64,000 bases of DNA from Penelope pileata (lineage: Eukaryota; Chordata; Aves; Galliformes; Cracidae): contig WBMW01003829.1 in NCBI GenBank assembly GCA_013396635.1, positions 1,394,212 through 1,458,211 of the forward strand. The letters run 5' to 3'. Shown here piece by piece: positions 1 to 14,356 of this stretch (positions within the stretch are counted from its first letter, which is position 1; each line of letters begins with the position of its first letter). The position numbers and the translations under genes were made by a program. The notes under the pieces were generated by a model. The model had not been told where the DNA came from and did no database searches. It saw nothing but the letters and a program-made list of their open reading frames with translations.

Positions 1-1251
1 AAAATTACCTGGGAAACTATTTGTTCATCACTTGTGCATGATGCTGAACTACCCTCTGCTCTGTAAGTTGCTGGAAATATTCACGGCAGTTAACATAACC
101 TTTATGCTAATGTAAACGTGTCCCAGACTAGGGCTTAAACTTTGCACCAGTTTAGAAACAGAGCCTCGTCTTTCGTTAACCAGAGCTGCACAGCTTCCAA
201 CCAGACAAATGTTTTGGAAAAGCACCAGGATTAGAGCTCAAATAGTTCTACGGTTTTATTTCTCCCTTAGAAATAATGCAATTTGTGAGAACGAGTACTT
301 GGAATGTGGATGCCAGTATGTGTATTTCTTTTTGGTCCACCCTCATTCCAAGTCTTCTGGAAAATTTGCCAGAGAAGGACAGTTCAGATGGGGAAAGGGA
401 GCCAAGTGAAAGAAGAGTTACCCTGAACTGAACTTTGTTTTCCTACGTTACAGTGCTTAAAGGTGCAAACTTCCTCTAAGCATGTATCTTAGAACTGCTC
501 AGACTTGATTTAAATTTCGCAGTAAGACTGAATGTATATAAAAATTGAATACTTCTGTATATGAAATAAATGCTTCCTCGATACACACAAATAAGTTATC
601 TACTTTATTACAGAGCTTCTGAGTAGATTATTTGAACTCTTGAAACTCTCGATCCAAGTGGTAAACTGCCTTTGCAATACTTACTACGCTGCAAACTCCC
701 AGGTAACATAGAAGAATTGCTGTGGCATTTTTGTTAAGAAAAGGTGGGCAGGAACAAACTCCTTCAGAGCCCTCTTTGCTGCAGCACAGAGGACTTGGCT
801 GGGCCCACGGTCAGCTCAGCCCCAGCAGCTTTGCTGTGGCACTGAATTGTGGTACTGAAGTACTAAAGATGCCAGCACAGAGTGAATTTCACCCCAGGCA
901 AATTGACTCAGTACTGCCCTCTTTGTAAGAACTGCATCAGCTTAGACCACCTCCAGTCTGCCATCAGAAGTTGAAATCAACCTGTTCTTCAGGTTTGTAC
1001 AGTAAAAACCTCTTAGACTCATTGCATTGTTGTAATTGATCAATTGATTTGTTATGAGGACATTGACAAAGAAACAGAGCCTTCTTACAGTTGCAAGGGA
1101 GGTTTGCCCTAGTTTCTGGGACTGCATTTATTATCCAGAGGTATTCACCATCTTGGTTTGGTCAAGCAGTTTGAAAACCATGAGCTGTCTGAAGTCTCAG
1201 TTGTTTTTCAAGACATAAAATTATCCTGCCAGATAGCTACACCAGGTAGCA

Positions 1252-1303
1252 CTCAGACTAGATGAACACAGACTAGATGGACACAGAAACACAGACTTGA
1301 TGA
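1252..1303. repeat. Short imperfect tandem repeat
   Basis: About three degenerate copies of a unit near ACACAGACTAGATGA follow each other. It lies in non-coding DNA and has no evident function. Confidence 0.5.
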
Positions 1304-1572
1304 AGTTCACTTTTTGATAGAATAGACCAATGAATGATAAATAATAATTATAGCTTCTCCTGTAAAAAGGTTCTCCCCAATGGCTAAAACCCACATTTAT
1401 GCCTAAGTTTGACCAGTCCCTACATCTAAGGGATTTGAACATGAGGCTTTTCCCTATATGTCTCAATAACGTTGTTACATTTCATTTTGCCTTGTCCAAA
1501 ATGGTAGAAGCACAATGCATGCACCATGCAAGTCCATTTAAGCCTTGGAGTAGTGCCAAAAAAAACCCCCAA

Positions 1573-1598
1573 AACCAACCAACCAACCAACCAACCAC
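1573..1598. repeat. (AACC)n microsatellite
   Basis: About six consecutive AACC tetranucleotides follow a short A/C-rich run. This is a simple sequence repeat in non-coding DNA. Confidence 0.85.
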
Positions 1599-4500
1599 TC
1601 TGATTTTTTTTCCTAACCCTCCATATCCACCTGGTATTTGAACTGCCCTTTTACTGTAAAAGAGCAAGTGCCTGCTCCCCATTAGAGCCTTGTTTTCCCC
1701 ACTCCCATTTTAAGCAGTCATCATCAAATTAATCAAGATGTCATTAATACAAAGCTAAAGCTGCGTTCAGGTCACATGTCTTCCATGCCTTCCTCGTGGC
1801 CACCTTTGAGGTTTGGTATTTGCATATATTAAAAATGCATTTTCTCTCTTTTCTTGCTACCCGAGACTTGCACAGAGTCAGGAATGCTTTTAGTCCTCAT
1901 CAGAAATTCAAATTTTCATCTTGCTTTCAATTTATGGAGACCACATTTTCCAATGAGTAAACACACTCAGAAAACTTGCGATCAGTTCCAATAACTGTAC
2001 ATACAGTGGCCACTGATTTACAATCCCACCAATCGTAAAGGGAGCGACAACTATCCTCTTCCCCATTCGTTCAATAACAGCAAGCTTTGATGTTATTTAT
2101 AAAAAGTACAAAAAATAAAATTGCAGGCAGACAGATGAGAATAAGTGACATCCTCTAAAAAATAAAATAAATGACCCTAAAGTCCCCAAATGTTTGGATG
2201 TTGGAAAGAAAGGTGGCAGGAGGGATGCTTCCTTCATCCATTTGCTCTCTGCACTTCTCTTTAGACCTCCTGTGCAGATATTTTATTCATGCTCCCAGCT
2301 CTGGGGCACAGGTTGCGTCTTTCTGTGTCAATCGTGTGGAGTCACGCAGTCTGATGTGAAACAAGGCAATGTAGCTAAAATACGGGAGCAGGTAAAATAA
2401 GACTAACTCTTACTGCAGTTTTCTGAGAAGCAGAGAGGCAAAGTGCTGAAGCAGGGAGGACTGGGGACTAGGCAAGTCCTTCTGCCCATTCCCAGAGGGA
2501 TGCACCATGGGCCACAGTTCGCCCAAGTGCAATTAAAATACATCTGGCACTGCATTTTATCAATCAGATACAATAAATGAGATATGATAAATATTTGATA
2601 TATGAAAGCAGTGTGATGAGTTGAACAGCAGGACAGACAGGATAGATGGGAACAAAAGGAGTTCAGGCTAAGTTATGCTTTTCAGGACAAGTGCTACAGG
2701 TATGAATGGACAGTTAACAGGAGACCAGCACACGTTTTGTTCCAGCTTTCAGACATCTTTACAGCTCTTGGCAAACATGGCAGAGAGAAGGCCAATTCTT
2801 GGCTTAAAAATTCATCCAGAGGTTTTCCTGGGCTCTTCATAGGACACAAAGGCAGTACTTTCCTCAAAACCTCATTCCAGCTCTCCATTTCCCTGAAGCA
2901 AGACAGGTCACTCCTGTCACCACATCTACCTAACCAGCAATCACCTTTTCCCCAACATGCACTGCCTGGAGACAACTTAGAGCTGCCACCAGGTTTAAAG
3001 GAAATATGCTTCCTTAAGTAGACACCACATTTTTATGGGTCAGAGCCCTTTGGCACTCTGTATCAGAGCTAGGTAAGCAGACAAAAGTCACCTCTGAAAG
3101 ATTATTCACTATGTCACAGACAAATAGGCCCCAATTTGATTCATTTGCCCTACAAAGTAGAAAACTTAAAACTGAATTTGTCCCTGGATGATGCTTGGAT
3201 GCAATAGCTTCCCATTATGAAGGTGCCTTAAAGGGAACAAGTCTCAGCAAGTGACCGTTTCTAATAAACGCCATTTGATTTTTCCTCGAGCATTTCTTGG
3301 AAAGTACTTTATGTTCTTTGATTCTAAGAAAAGAAAACACTGCTGATGTTTGGCTGGTCATGAAATGATATGACCTTGTACAGATAGTCTGATATCACGG
3401 TGTGTTGCCGAACCTTTTAAAGTGCATTAGATTTATTCTGTACAGCCTTTGTATAACTGACAAACATTTCCAAAGTTCTCATAAAAATAACTTCAAACTA
3501 GTAGAAAAAATAAATGAAATGATTCTGAATTCCAATGGAACATGTAATAACAAATTTCAATGGGCATGGGAAGGAATTACTGTCTTTTAACCAGCTCTGT
3601 TCCTGATGAGTCTTGCACTATATGTCCTCCCTCATCCCCAGTATGGATGGCTGCTACAGAGCTCACTACATTCTGATTTTTAATTAGGAGTAATTGAAAG
3701 TAGCAATACCTCATCTGTGCCTATTATGTCTTGAGAGAAAGGTCATGATGTAGTTCAAGAATGAGTTGCCTGAGTAAACTTAGCTCATACCCTGTTCATT
3801 TGGCAGGCATGTGTGGCCTGATGAAGAAGCCATCGCTCCTGATATGGGAAGAAGAGGAACCAGACGCATGCAGGGTACCTGAGAGAGAAACCTCTCATAT
3901 GCGGAAGAAGGTTTTCAGGACTCCAGGTAGGAACCCTTTGTAGCAGTTGAGTACAATTGGATACACTGCATTTCTCCAGCAACGTCTAGATGAGGGGGAA
4001 AATATCTTTAAAATATTTCATCAAATAAGTTTGTTTGGTTTCATTTTTTCTTTAACATCTTTTAAAAACTGTTTATGAATGTGTCAACAAGCATTCAATA
4101 TTTTCCAAAACGATGTCCTTTTTCCATGACCAGCATGGGGAGGGGGGAAGGCCCAGCACCCATGGCCACCCTGCTAACCCCCTGCTGCTGGCTTCCATTG
4201 CTCCATTCACATTTGAGGGGCACAGTGCGGATGGAGCAGGGCACAAGCAGCCCTTTTCCCATCCAAGCCCTCCTCCTGTCCCCACAGCCCCCACACAAAT
4301 GGCACTGCAGTAAGGGATGGGGGAGCAGCACCTCTGTGGTTCGGTTGCTCTGGTACTTCAAAGCCCATAAAGACTGAAGATGCTTTTCAGGGTGGATTTT
4401 TTTAGACAGATTAACGTTTCCTTTGGCTGTTGAGCTAGTAGTTGAAACAGCAGTATTTTTCTGTTTGCAGCCCTCTGTGTCGCAGTCCTCCTTTGCCCAC

Positions 4501-7500
4501 TGACCTGTGCCCTGACTTTCCTGAAGAAGAGAGTTCTGCAGCCCTTTGTTCCCCTGAAGTCCAAAAACTGAGAGGTGAGACAGCACATTCATGGCCTAGT
4601 GACATCCACCTGACAGAGGCAACCAGCAGCTGCTGCAAGGCCAGCTTAGCCTTGCTAGGACAGGGTGGGGAGCAGGAACACAGCCTGGTGCTGCCTCCCA
4701 TGCCTCCAGCACTCTTGCACCTGAGGGGAGTTTCCATTCTGTGCTGATACGGCCCTGAGGAGTCAGCCTGGAGCACAGCAACACACAGCCAGCCACCTGG
4801 CAACATGAAGCCAAACCGAGGCAAAGTGTTAGCTGCTCCCTGGCATCTTGATAGAATTTCAGACAGGTGGTAGTTGCTTTTAAAGTGCAAAACCAAAAAT
4901 ATTCTGTAGCCTGATGATTACTGGATCATCCTACCCCCACTGCTGTGCTCTCTCTGCTGCTCTGATGGCTCAAGCTATATATATTTATGAGAACAACTAT
5001 GAAGCATGCTGTAGATGCTGTGGTGAACATGAGGTGGAACTTGAGTCCTTCCACTGCAACACGTTCACCAGTGGCTGCTGTGGTGGCAGCAACACCATGC
5101 AGGTGTGATGTGGGAGGGAATGCAGTAAGATGGCAGAGTCTGAATGAAGTCAGGTGCAATGACTGAACACCACTGGTGAGCTACAACTGCCCCAATGTCT
5201 TTCAGCAGGGAAGGAAACCCACAGCGCAACACATCGATATTGTAATGCCATGATGAGAAGATGCTACAGCAAGGAACGCAGCTGGGATCAAAAGTGAGGG
5301 AGAACATGAGCAGTGACTTCAACAACAAGACAATGAGAAACTGCCAGTGAAGACAGAAAGCAGCTCCTGAACTGCGAGACAGTTCTCTAACTCACTTGCA
5401 AATCTAATCTGTAAGGAAGAGGACGCTGATGTTTGGGGTTCTGTGTTACAATGCTGTACTGTACACACTGGGATACACACACAAAGAAAAAAAACATGAG
5501 GCGAAAGGAAATAAAGAACTCTGCTGAGAAGAAAAATGCTAGGGCTTGGTTGCCATTATCTGACACCACAACTCAGAACTGTCTGAGTGATGATAGGAGA
5601 TGCCATCCACCCAGGAGCTGGGTCCAGAGAGAAAAGAGAAGGCTTTCTGAACAGTTTCTGTAAGGCATTAAATCAGCTTGATATTCAGCCAGATTGAAAA
5701 CAAATGTTTTAATTCCAGAACATCAAAGCACTGGGAGCAAACATGCTAGAGCAGAAAATTCCTGAATGAAAAGTCTGTGGTCTTTATGTATTTGGCAAGC
5801 GACCCACTACATTAGTAATGCCAACACCATGTATTCTGCAGAATATTCCAGGCAAGGTTTCCTTTAGCCAGAGCCCAGCTTGAGCCAGGGCTCTCAACTC
5901 CCTCAGTGTGTCATTCCACTCTGTGCACACAATTTTGCGCAATTCCAGCTGACAGCCATCATTTTCACCCCCAGATGAGTGCAGGGGACTTGTGTGGGCT
6001 GCTGCCTGGCTATTGCTTTTCCCCCTTCACTCAGAGGCCAGCACCTACTTGTGCACATGGTAGTGTTCGCAGTCTGAACCTAGAGACACTGCATGAACAA
6101 AGCTCCCAAAAACTCCACTGGAAGTTTTGCTTGCCCAAGGACTTGAGGATGGCCTAAGCTTGTTTATTAAGGTTCCCAGTCTATTGGGATGCAGAGACCT
6201 ACTGCATACAAGCATGAAATTGTGACTGAGAGGAAATACCACCACAAGACAAACTACAATATAACTGCCCTTAAAAGCATGTTTAAAACAGATTAGCTAT
6301 ATTGAGCTAACGCTGAAGTTACAGACTGAGATTCCTAAAGCTGACTAAGGGATCTGAGTGCCACTTGCTTTTGAGTTGCAGCAAAGGACTTGAATTCCTT
6401 AAACAGACCTAATGGTTCATCACTAACGTGTAACAAAAATAAAAGGAACTTGATCTTAAAGCCTAAAACCCTAAGGCCTAATCAAAAGATTTTGCTGACA
6501 TCTTTTGAGAAAACCTTCCCCCCACAACATATTGCCATTAAAATGAAAGATTTTCAGAAATCCCTGAAAGTATTCCAAGTTTAAGTATTCCCGGAGCATT
6601 TTCAGGGAAAAAAAAAACTCACAACTGCAGCAAATATCAGTAGATCACTTTGAACATTGACATTGAAAAAAAATGTAATTAAATTCTTTTAAAGAAAACA
6701 ATCCTTTCCTTTAGCACCAAAGTCTCAGTGAGGATGGAAACACCTGCTCATCCAAGACCTGCCTTTTCTCCTCTGACCCCCACTACAAAACTTCTATAAT
6801 TTTCTATAATTTTTAATCTAAGAAAGCACAAAATTGGATTTTAAATATAACAGTTTTGTCTGAGCGACACTATAAAATTATTTCCTGACAGAACCGAAGT
6901 GTTTGTGATAACGAAGAAGAGAGGGATCCTGTTACACAAACACATGCTTTCACCATTCAAAAACATGTTAATATTCAATCTATGACTGATGCTCTTTCTT
7001 CCTGGATGTCTGCATGCCTGTCAAAAAAGAAAACAAAAAACACGAAGACAGCATTCCGCTGGTTAAATAGTTGTCAGCATTGTCATTCTCTCACTAGCAT
7101 TAGATGTCCATTTATTTCAGGCCCTTTTCTCAAGACTTTCCTCTCCTGAGCAGAGGATAGCCTCACAGCTAGCTAAGGCAGAGCCCAGTGTTCAGGTACT
7201 GCTCCCCTCCACAGACAATGCCTAGGAGGCATTTCAAACTGCCAGAAACGTCCCCATGTGTTTACAGTATTCTAGGAAAAAAAAAACAAACAGGAGGGGA
7301 GGAGTAAGAGGAAGGAGAGGGCAGGAAAGCAGCATAATAATGATTAGCATAATGGGATTTGCTATTCTTGTTAATAGTTTAATCAAAATAAACATTTACT
7401 GAACCCTCTTATGCACTTGCCATGATCAAGGTGCTTTATATTTAGCTTAGCACTGTAAGCCCTGGCTAGCATTGTCTGCATCTCTATTGCCCATTCACTC

Positions 7501-10500
7501 TGGCAACAAAAAAGCCAGGGCGAAGCCTGGTGCCAGGACCTGGATTTCCCAGCACCTGGCAACCCCACCATGCGCAGTGACTTCCTCAGCCACGTGTGCT
7601 GGTTGTGCTGGGTTTGCCAGACACATGATGTGGAAGAGCCAGGTCCCAGTGTACGTGGGACTTGCTCTGTTTGTGCAAGTGCACTTGCTCCAAGGCACCA
7701 CTTGCACCACAGCTACACATGGAGCTACATGTGGCTCTCACCTGCACCAGAGATGGCCCAACACTTCTAAAGCTTTGCAGATGACACACAGTTGAATCTT
7801 GCTCTTCTCACACAGTCTTTCCTAGACAAAATCACTTAGCAGCAGCCCCTGCTTTGTGAGTTTGTTAACTAGGTGCTGAAGAATACATAAAAGATATAAA
7901 AGCCGCCAGATGCAGAGGGACAGAGCAGGATGCTGGTGGCAAGGTGGAACAGCACCACTTCCACAGAGCTGACTGGAGTGAGGGCAGTGGTGCCACAGTA
8001 GCTCTGCAGAGATTTGTTGTATTTGCTATTTTGTACCAGATCATTTATGATATTATTGCTATCATATCACAGAACATATGTTCTATGGAACCATAGGCCT
8101 TTCTTATAATTCTTATTCTTCAGTTTGATTTTAGGCAGAGAGGGAGAAAGATTGTCTTAAGTTTTGTTTTCACCTCTCGAAATAGATAGTGCTAAAAGCA
8201 TGTAAAACCATCCCCTCAGTTTATCTGTCTCCAGCTAATTTAAACTGGCTTTGAAATAAGCTGAGAGAGTCCCCATATGGATGACTGCAAGGCAGGGTGG
8301 TGCTACACTAACCAGACACCCACAGTGCTACAAAAGTGATTCCCTGCAGACCAGCGTTCCCCATTGCAGAGCTCAAGGAAGAGGGACACTTCACCATTCC
8401 CCCGCCCTGAAAGCCTGTCCTCAGTGACCTCAGGCCAGGGGAAGTCATGCCATTTATAGATGCTGGTCTCTGAGCAGACACACAGGGCTGTAACAGCAAA
8501 TGCCACAGGCAGCATTCTGCCTAAGGAGCCCAGATACCATGTTCCAACATAGGAACACTGAGATATGTAGTCACAAGATTGGTTGGCTATAATGTGTCTA
8601 ATTTATTTTGGCATTTCCAAGGGGAAAAAAATAGCAAAAACATCTGCAGGCAATGCTGTTGTATCAGCTCTGAGAAGCATGGAAAAATACAATTGCAAGA
8701 AACATGTCTTCCTGGGTTGTATTTTTTCATTTTTGGAAATAAGAGGGGAAAAAAAGCACCTTTCCATTGTGCCACTTGGATGCACTTTGCACTGCACAGT
8801 ACCACAAGTGAAATCATGCCCAAGGCAAGGCCTGGAAGACTGTGTCCCCACTGGAGCTTCAAGTTTCTCGCCACACAAACATATTCAAAGAGAAGCAAAC
8901 AGTGATAACTCAGTGATACAAGAGGAGTTACATGCTCCTGCACAGATACAAGAATTGGAATAACAACAAGCCGATCATTCCTAGGGCCTTGCTGGAGCAG
9001 CAAGCATCTTTGTGCTAGGACTAGAGGTCCTAGGCTTCTTTTCCAACTGATGCAAGAACCTGACCCCTGTATAGGCAGCATAGTGAAACTGACAGGTGCC
9101 TTATGGAGTTTGCCATAGGGACAGAGAGAAAGCTGAGTGGTCTGGAGTCTAATCCTACGTCCTGGGAGCCATTTGTGTGCCAGACAAGCTTTGGTAACTC
9201 GGCTGACCCATCATCTAATGATGTCTGAACTCGAACATCTCACTCAAGGCTTAGATACACACCTGAACCTTTTCAAATCCTGGCCACGTTTGGTTTTAGG
9301 AAACTCAGGTTAGGAGCATCAGATGTGGGTTATTCCCTCAATTAATCAGGTCTCCTAATAAGGAAGACTTGAGGGAACTATTTTCTCAGGACTTTGTCTA
9401 TAAAAAGAGCGCAGAAGCTGAACAAAAAGTAACTTATCTTTGTCCTTAATTATGGTACTCCTTGAATGCAAGAAGGCATTTTCTTAGTTGAAAGACTAAG
9501 AAGTATTCTATGATAAATAAAGCAATGAAGCAAGAAGAAACTGACTTAAAATGCCCTGGTAGATTTAAATATGTATTTTCTTAAAACTAAATAAATGACT
9601 AGATGAAGAGAATTCCCAATTCCTGCAGGTGACATGAATAGAGCTTTCAAAGGAAACACAATCCAAATGATTACAGGATCACATGTGAAGTGAAACATCA
9701 CATACCCAGTTTTCTATTTTCACATTTAACGGAGCTGTTGTGTGCAGACAGCTGCAAGGAAGAAATTACCTCTGAGTAAAAATAAAAAGCTTGAGAATCC
9801 AGAAATTAACTACAGAAGAAAGACATAAGATGCAAAACATTAAGCAGACTATAAAGGAGTGAAGGAGCGTAGATGAAAGGAGAGACAAAATGCTAACAAC
9901 ACTAATAGCATTCCATGGACCATTAGATGCTGAAAATCTGTCTAGTCATCAGCTTGTCTGCAGTATATAAGGCTGCATCTTCAACAGTTCAGAGAGCTGT
10001 AAGAAGCCTCTGAAATGACCAAAAATCAGGGACTGATGCAAAGTGGGATGAAGTCAACAACTTTTAGTTAATACAGTAATTAAGAAGTGAATTTCAAGCT
10101 AGGTCTTGTTGTGATCTACTAGTTGTTTTATGCACTCCCCTACCATTTTCCTCTCTTTGCCTGCTCATTTGATACTTCTCAGTCTCAAAGTGGAAAACTT
10201 CTAGATATCTAAAGATCTGTTGTTGAGAAGACAAGATTCCTTTTCCGTCAATACCAGGAGATGGGCACTGACTTAATTCAATTAACTTTGATTTAGGCTG
10301 GTAAATTTGTGCAAATTAACTCCTGCAGAACAAGAGGCCTAGAAGGAATTTCCAGAAGTCATTCACCCCATCCACCTGCATAAAGGAGGTTGGTCGCTCC
10401 TGACAGTGGTCTAACTTCTTTTCACAGGGTCACAGTCTCACCTCTCCCAGGGAACATGGGAGAGGTTCTGGTTCTTCAGACTCCCTTAGGACCAGATTAA

Positions 10501-11069
10501 TTACTAAAAATGAACTCTCCCAATTTTCTGTTGAAACAATTTAGCCCCACAGCTTCTTCTCTCAACCGTCAGTCATGAAGACCAGATCTTTTTTTTTTTT
10601 TCCCCTCCTTTGCAGCAGCTAACGATGTTTTGGAAGAGATTTAATCTCCTCCTCAGCCTCTCTCTCCCGAGGATATTTACTGAACCTACTCCCATCTTTC
10701 CTTCCAAGCCTTTGGTCCGTTTTACTGCTTTCCATACTCAACTATCCCAGTCTTGAAGTATGCTGGCCAAAGGTGAGTGCTGTGCTCCTGCTGACTTACC
10801 AGAAAACTGATTGTAAAGATTATGTCACTCATGTGAGCAGGACTGTTGCCACTCTGATGTTTTATATGGCCTTTTCTGCAATAGCACGGCATTGTTTATT
10901 CAAAGGCAGCTTGTAAGCCATCAGAATCTTTCATCATTATTAATAAACCAGCTATGCACATAGTTGTTGTTCTCCAACCTGTTAGAATTATATTAACCGA
11001 TGCTACGTGTTGCAATATATAAATTTAAATTCAGCAGATGGACCACATACTGTCCCACCTGAACAGCAA

Positions 11070-11670
11070 GCTGGTCTTGTTTTTCAACCACATCTCTAGC
11101 TTGCTAAGATTATACGGAATTCGAATCCTCTACAATGTGCTCACAGCCTCTTCCAACATTGTGTCAGCTGCAAACCAAAATTGCATCTCTCTTCTATCAG
11201 CCAGATTACATATGGAAATGCAAGATGCGTGCATACAGCAACTCCCTCAGAACCTCCCTCAAAAACATCCTTTTGTCAATTTGCCACTAGTATTGGACTC
11301 AGGTATTTTCATCTACAACATCCTTAAAAGAGTGCACATGAAACAGCTCCAAAGGTCAAACCAATGTCAGTGTGTTGCCTTGGTTTAGGGGGAAATTAGA
11401 TTGGTTTGAATCTCTTACATCTCAAGAAATCCCTGACATAGCCTGTTACTCATCCCGTTGCTTCCTTCCAGGCGCCTCCAGATAGTTTGTTTGGTAGTTT
11501 GTTCAAGTATTTTTCCAGGAAGTGAAGCCTAGCTGACAGGTCTATAATTCCAGACCTGCTTGTTAGTACCACTTTTATACCAATGAGCTCAAACCTGCAC
11601 ATAGCACTCCTGGGCTCTGCTCCAACAGAACACTTTAGCACATACTTAATTGCAAGAGCTGGAGACATCT
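11070..11670 (-). mobile_element. Decayed CR1-like LINE fragment, reverse transcriptase region
   Basis: The + strand has segments resembling the reverse complement of the well-known avian CR1 ORF2/3' region: a CCACATCTCT...GTGTCAGCTGCAAAC block near 11090-11180 and a GCTGACAGGTCTATAATTCC block near 11530-11555. Read on the minus strand, the second block gives IIDLSARLHF, which corresponds to the NYRPVSLTS motif of non-LTR reverse transcriptases. The copy carries many substitutions and stops, so it is an old dead insertion. The family is inferred from remembered consensus, and the boundaries are approximate. Confidence 0.5.
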
Positions 11671-14338
11671 GTGGCTACAGAGGGGATGAGTCACATGATT
11701 AATGTTACACACGTGCTGTGATATTTTCCTAGATCCTAAGTACAGAGACATGAAGAAAGTCCTCTAAACCAAGTGAAACAAAGCAATGCTTAAGACTTTA
11801 AGAATGCAAATACCAGTAAATATTAAACATCGATCACCGTGGATGATTGAAAAGCAGAAATCATCCTTTGTTACCCTGGGATCACCTTTACTATGATTAA
11901 TTATTTTGCTACTGTGTTGTTTTATTATCTAGTTTATCTTTCTCAAGTTTCCCTTATCTTAATATCAGTAACATTATGCCTCCAGGAAACGCTTCAGCGT
12001 TGTTAATCCCTTCATCTAGGAAGTTAATGAATTTATCAGATGTCACTCAGCCTATCACAAACTGCTATTGACACCTCTTGCAGCAGCTCTCTGTGCATTC
12101 TAAGTGCATTTTTATGCTTCTGAAAGACAGAGTACTGACAGCTGGGGAGAGCTAGATGAATCTCTCTCCTACATCAGCTCTGTTCAAAACAACAAAGCTA
12201 TTAAACCTTGTGCTTCACCTCCCAACTTCAGGCTTATCTGGAGCAATGTCCCAGGATGAAGCAGCATACTGAAAATGGTCAAACGTGATGGAGTCAGCAC
12301 ACAGCAGCCAGGATCATCGTCTCAGACTCCAGGAGCCATTGCTGATCTCCAAGTCAGACACTTAGCTTCAACAAAGCCCTGGAGCTGACTGACACTGCTT
12401 TATCAAACAGACCGTATACACTCATTGAGTTGTCTGCGGGCTTTCCTCTCCATGCTGGTGGTCAGCCATCTCCGCTCCACTGGACTGCTAGTCAGATGAC
12501 TTCTCTGTCCTTTTAACAGTCACCTGGATAACCAGGTGCTGGGCCCTAGTGCCTAGCTCTGACATATGCTTTGCTCTGCTCAGTTTTCCCTGTTTTCGTC
12601 ACTGTTTGTTATTTCCTTCTGAGCTCTGGATATACTTTGACAGCTAGGCTTTCCTCCATTCCTCTTGTAGCCAACTCCTTCATTCTCTCCACACAACCCA
12701 CTTCTCCAGACCAAGGAGACCTCAAAGCACACTGCTTATCCCAGCCTGAATTTATCTTATCCATACAGAGTTGGGGAGGAATTCCAGCTACCAGAGCTCT
12801 CTTGCAAGGTAATTATTCTTCAAAGAAGTTTTAGGCAGTCCCAGGGAGCATCTAACTATTGATTTTCTACTCTGTACAATTTCCTTGCAAAATGTAATCA
12901 TCCTCTTCTCGTCTCGCACTGTCACTTGTCTCTCAGAACAACCTGGGAACAATAAAAAAAAGGAATAAAGGGCACGAAGAAGGGCATGGTAAAAAAAAAA
13001 AATCTCTGTACAAGCAAAGCCTATAAAAGCAAAACCAAGAAATGTATGTAAACCTTGTTAAATATTCATCAGCCAGTACGCTGTATGACTGAAAACCAAA
13101 TGTAACTGCTATGAAAATTCAGGCTCGGAGGAAATCAAATGGAGACAGCATTCTAAGAACTCTGGCACTACAGTTTCTCATTTCTGTATTTCTAGCCTAA
13201 ACGTACCACAGAAGGAAGTGTTACTGAATGTATTGGTTGCTTACAAATGGCTACATTTGTATATAAATTCACCTCTTAAAAAAAAGAGAAGAAAAAAGGA
13301 CTTGGCATTAAGAGACTCCACGGAAAAGGTTTAGTATAAATCTTATTGCTAGCACATGGTTTTAAGGAACAACAAAATAAAACTGGAATTGAGAAGAGCA
13401 AATCTAAAACCCCTGTTGCACGATATTAAGCTTTTTTCCTTCACTCCCTGCCTAACAAAACACTTTGATGCATGACTTCATGGACACTGAGAATGTCTTT
13501 TGACTTCAAAATGTTAGCATCTTTAAATTTACCTGTGCTCTGAATATTGAGTGTTTAAGTGACTTTTACATTGGTGCTTAATTCCTCTGAGTCTGCTACA
13601 AGATCCAGCCCACTTCAGGGCACCTTTGAGCATTCTTTGGTTCTGCCCAGTGAATCTGTCTGCTGGAGGATGGGCAGTCTCCAGAGGAACCCAAACCACT
13701 TTTGTTCTGATTGAACGCTGTCTCAGCTGAAAGTAAGGCAACCACACAGCAAGGAAGATAAGGAAGAGAACAGGGCAAGCAGGTTGAGCATACAGTTGTA
13801 CCACTTTGCCCACATCCATGCTGATACAACTCCATGATGTAACTTAAAGCCGCTCCCTGAGTGGTTTTAATCAGGACAGGGCTGCTCAGAGCCTGTTCAA
13901 GAAGCTGCATTTGGGTCCCCTGACTTCTGCCAACCCTCTGCTGTTCCTTTGTAGTACAGGCACCGCAAGGTAACCAATCTATTTTGATTTCTCCATGCCT
14001 AGTACTAAAACTCTGCAGGATTAGGACTGTAAGCTGGTTCTGAGGCTGTTCTGCCCAAACTTGAGGCTGGTCTTGTCGGGTTTTGCCAGCCCCTAGTCCT
14101 TGGATGTCAAATGACAGTTCAGAAGGGAAACTTGCAAAGTAGAGCGCACAATTACAGTTCATGGGTTTTTTTTTGTTTTTTTTTGTTTTAAAATTCCATC
14201 AGAAATTTCCAAAGACAATCCTTCCTACTTCCCTTTGGAAAATAAATTATCAGAAAGTATTAAGGAAAGGAAATGACAACAAAAAAGTCTGTTTCTGACT
14301 ACAAAAAAGTAGGTGAGCAAATTTATGTAAACTCTGTC

Positions 14339-14356
14339 CTGCTGCTGCTGCTGCTG
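14339..14356. repeat. (CTG)6 trinucleotide repeat
   Basis: Six uninterrupted CTG units lie in non-coding sequence. The repeat is short and has no associated exon that I recognise. Confidence 0.85.

Larger units (their letters stand above)
1..11060. other. Non-coding stretch, no gene recognised
   Basis: I see no exon here that I can assign to a protein family. Open frames exist on both strands (for example 4095-4592 and 8587-9081 on the minus strand), but none shows a domain, homology I recognise or convincing splice borders. There are short simple repeats, such as tetranucleotide AACC copies near 1573-1598 and a decayed tandem near 1252-1300. By conserved order with human 20p12 this could be intronic or 5' flanking DNA of PAK5, but that is inference only. 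Confidence 0.5.

Noticed and set aside
4095..4592. 165-codon minus-strand open frame
   Set aside because: Competing frames overlap on both strands and no motif is seen; it is consistent with chance in a stop-poor, GC-richer patch.
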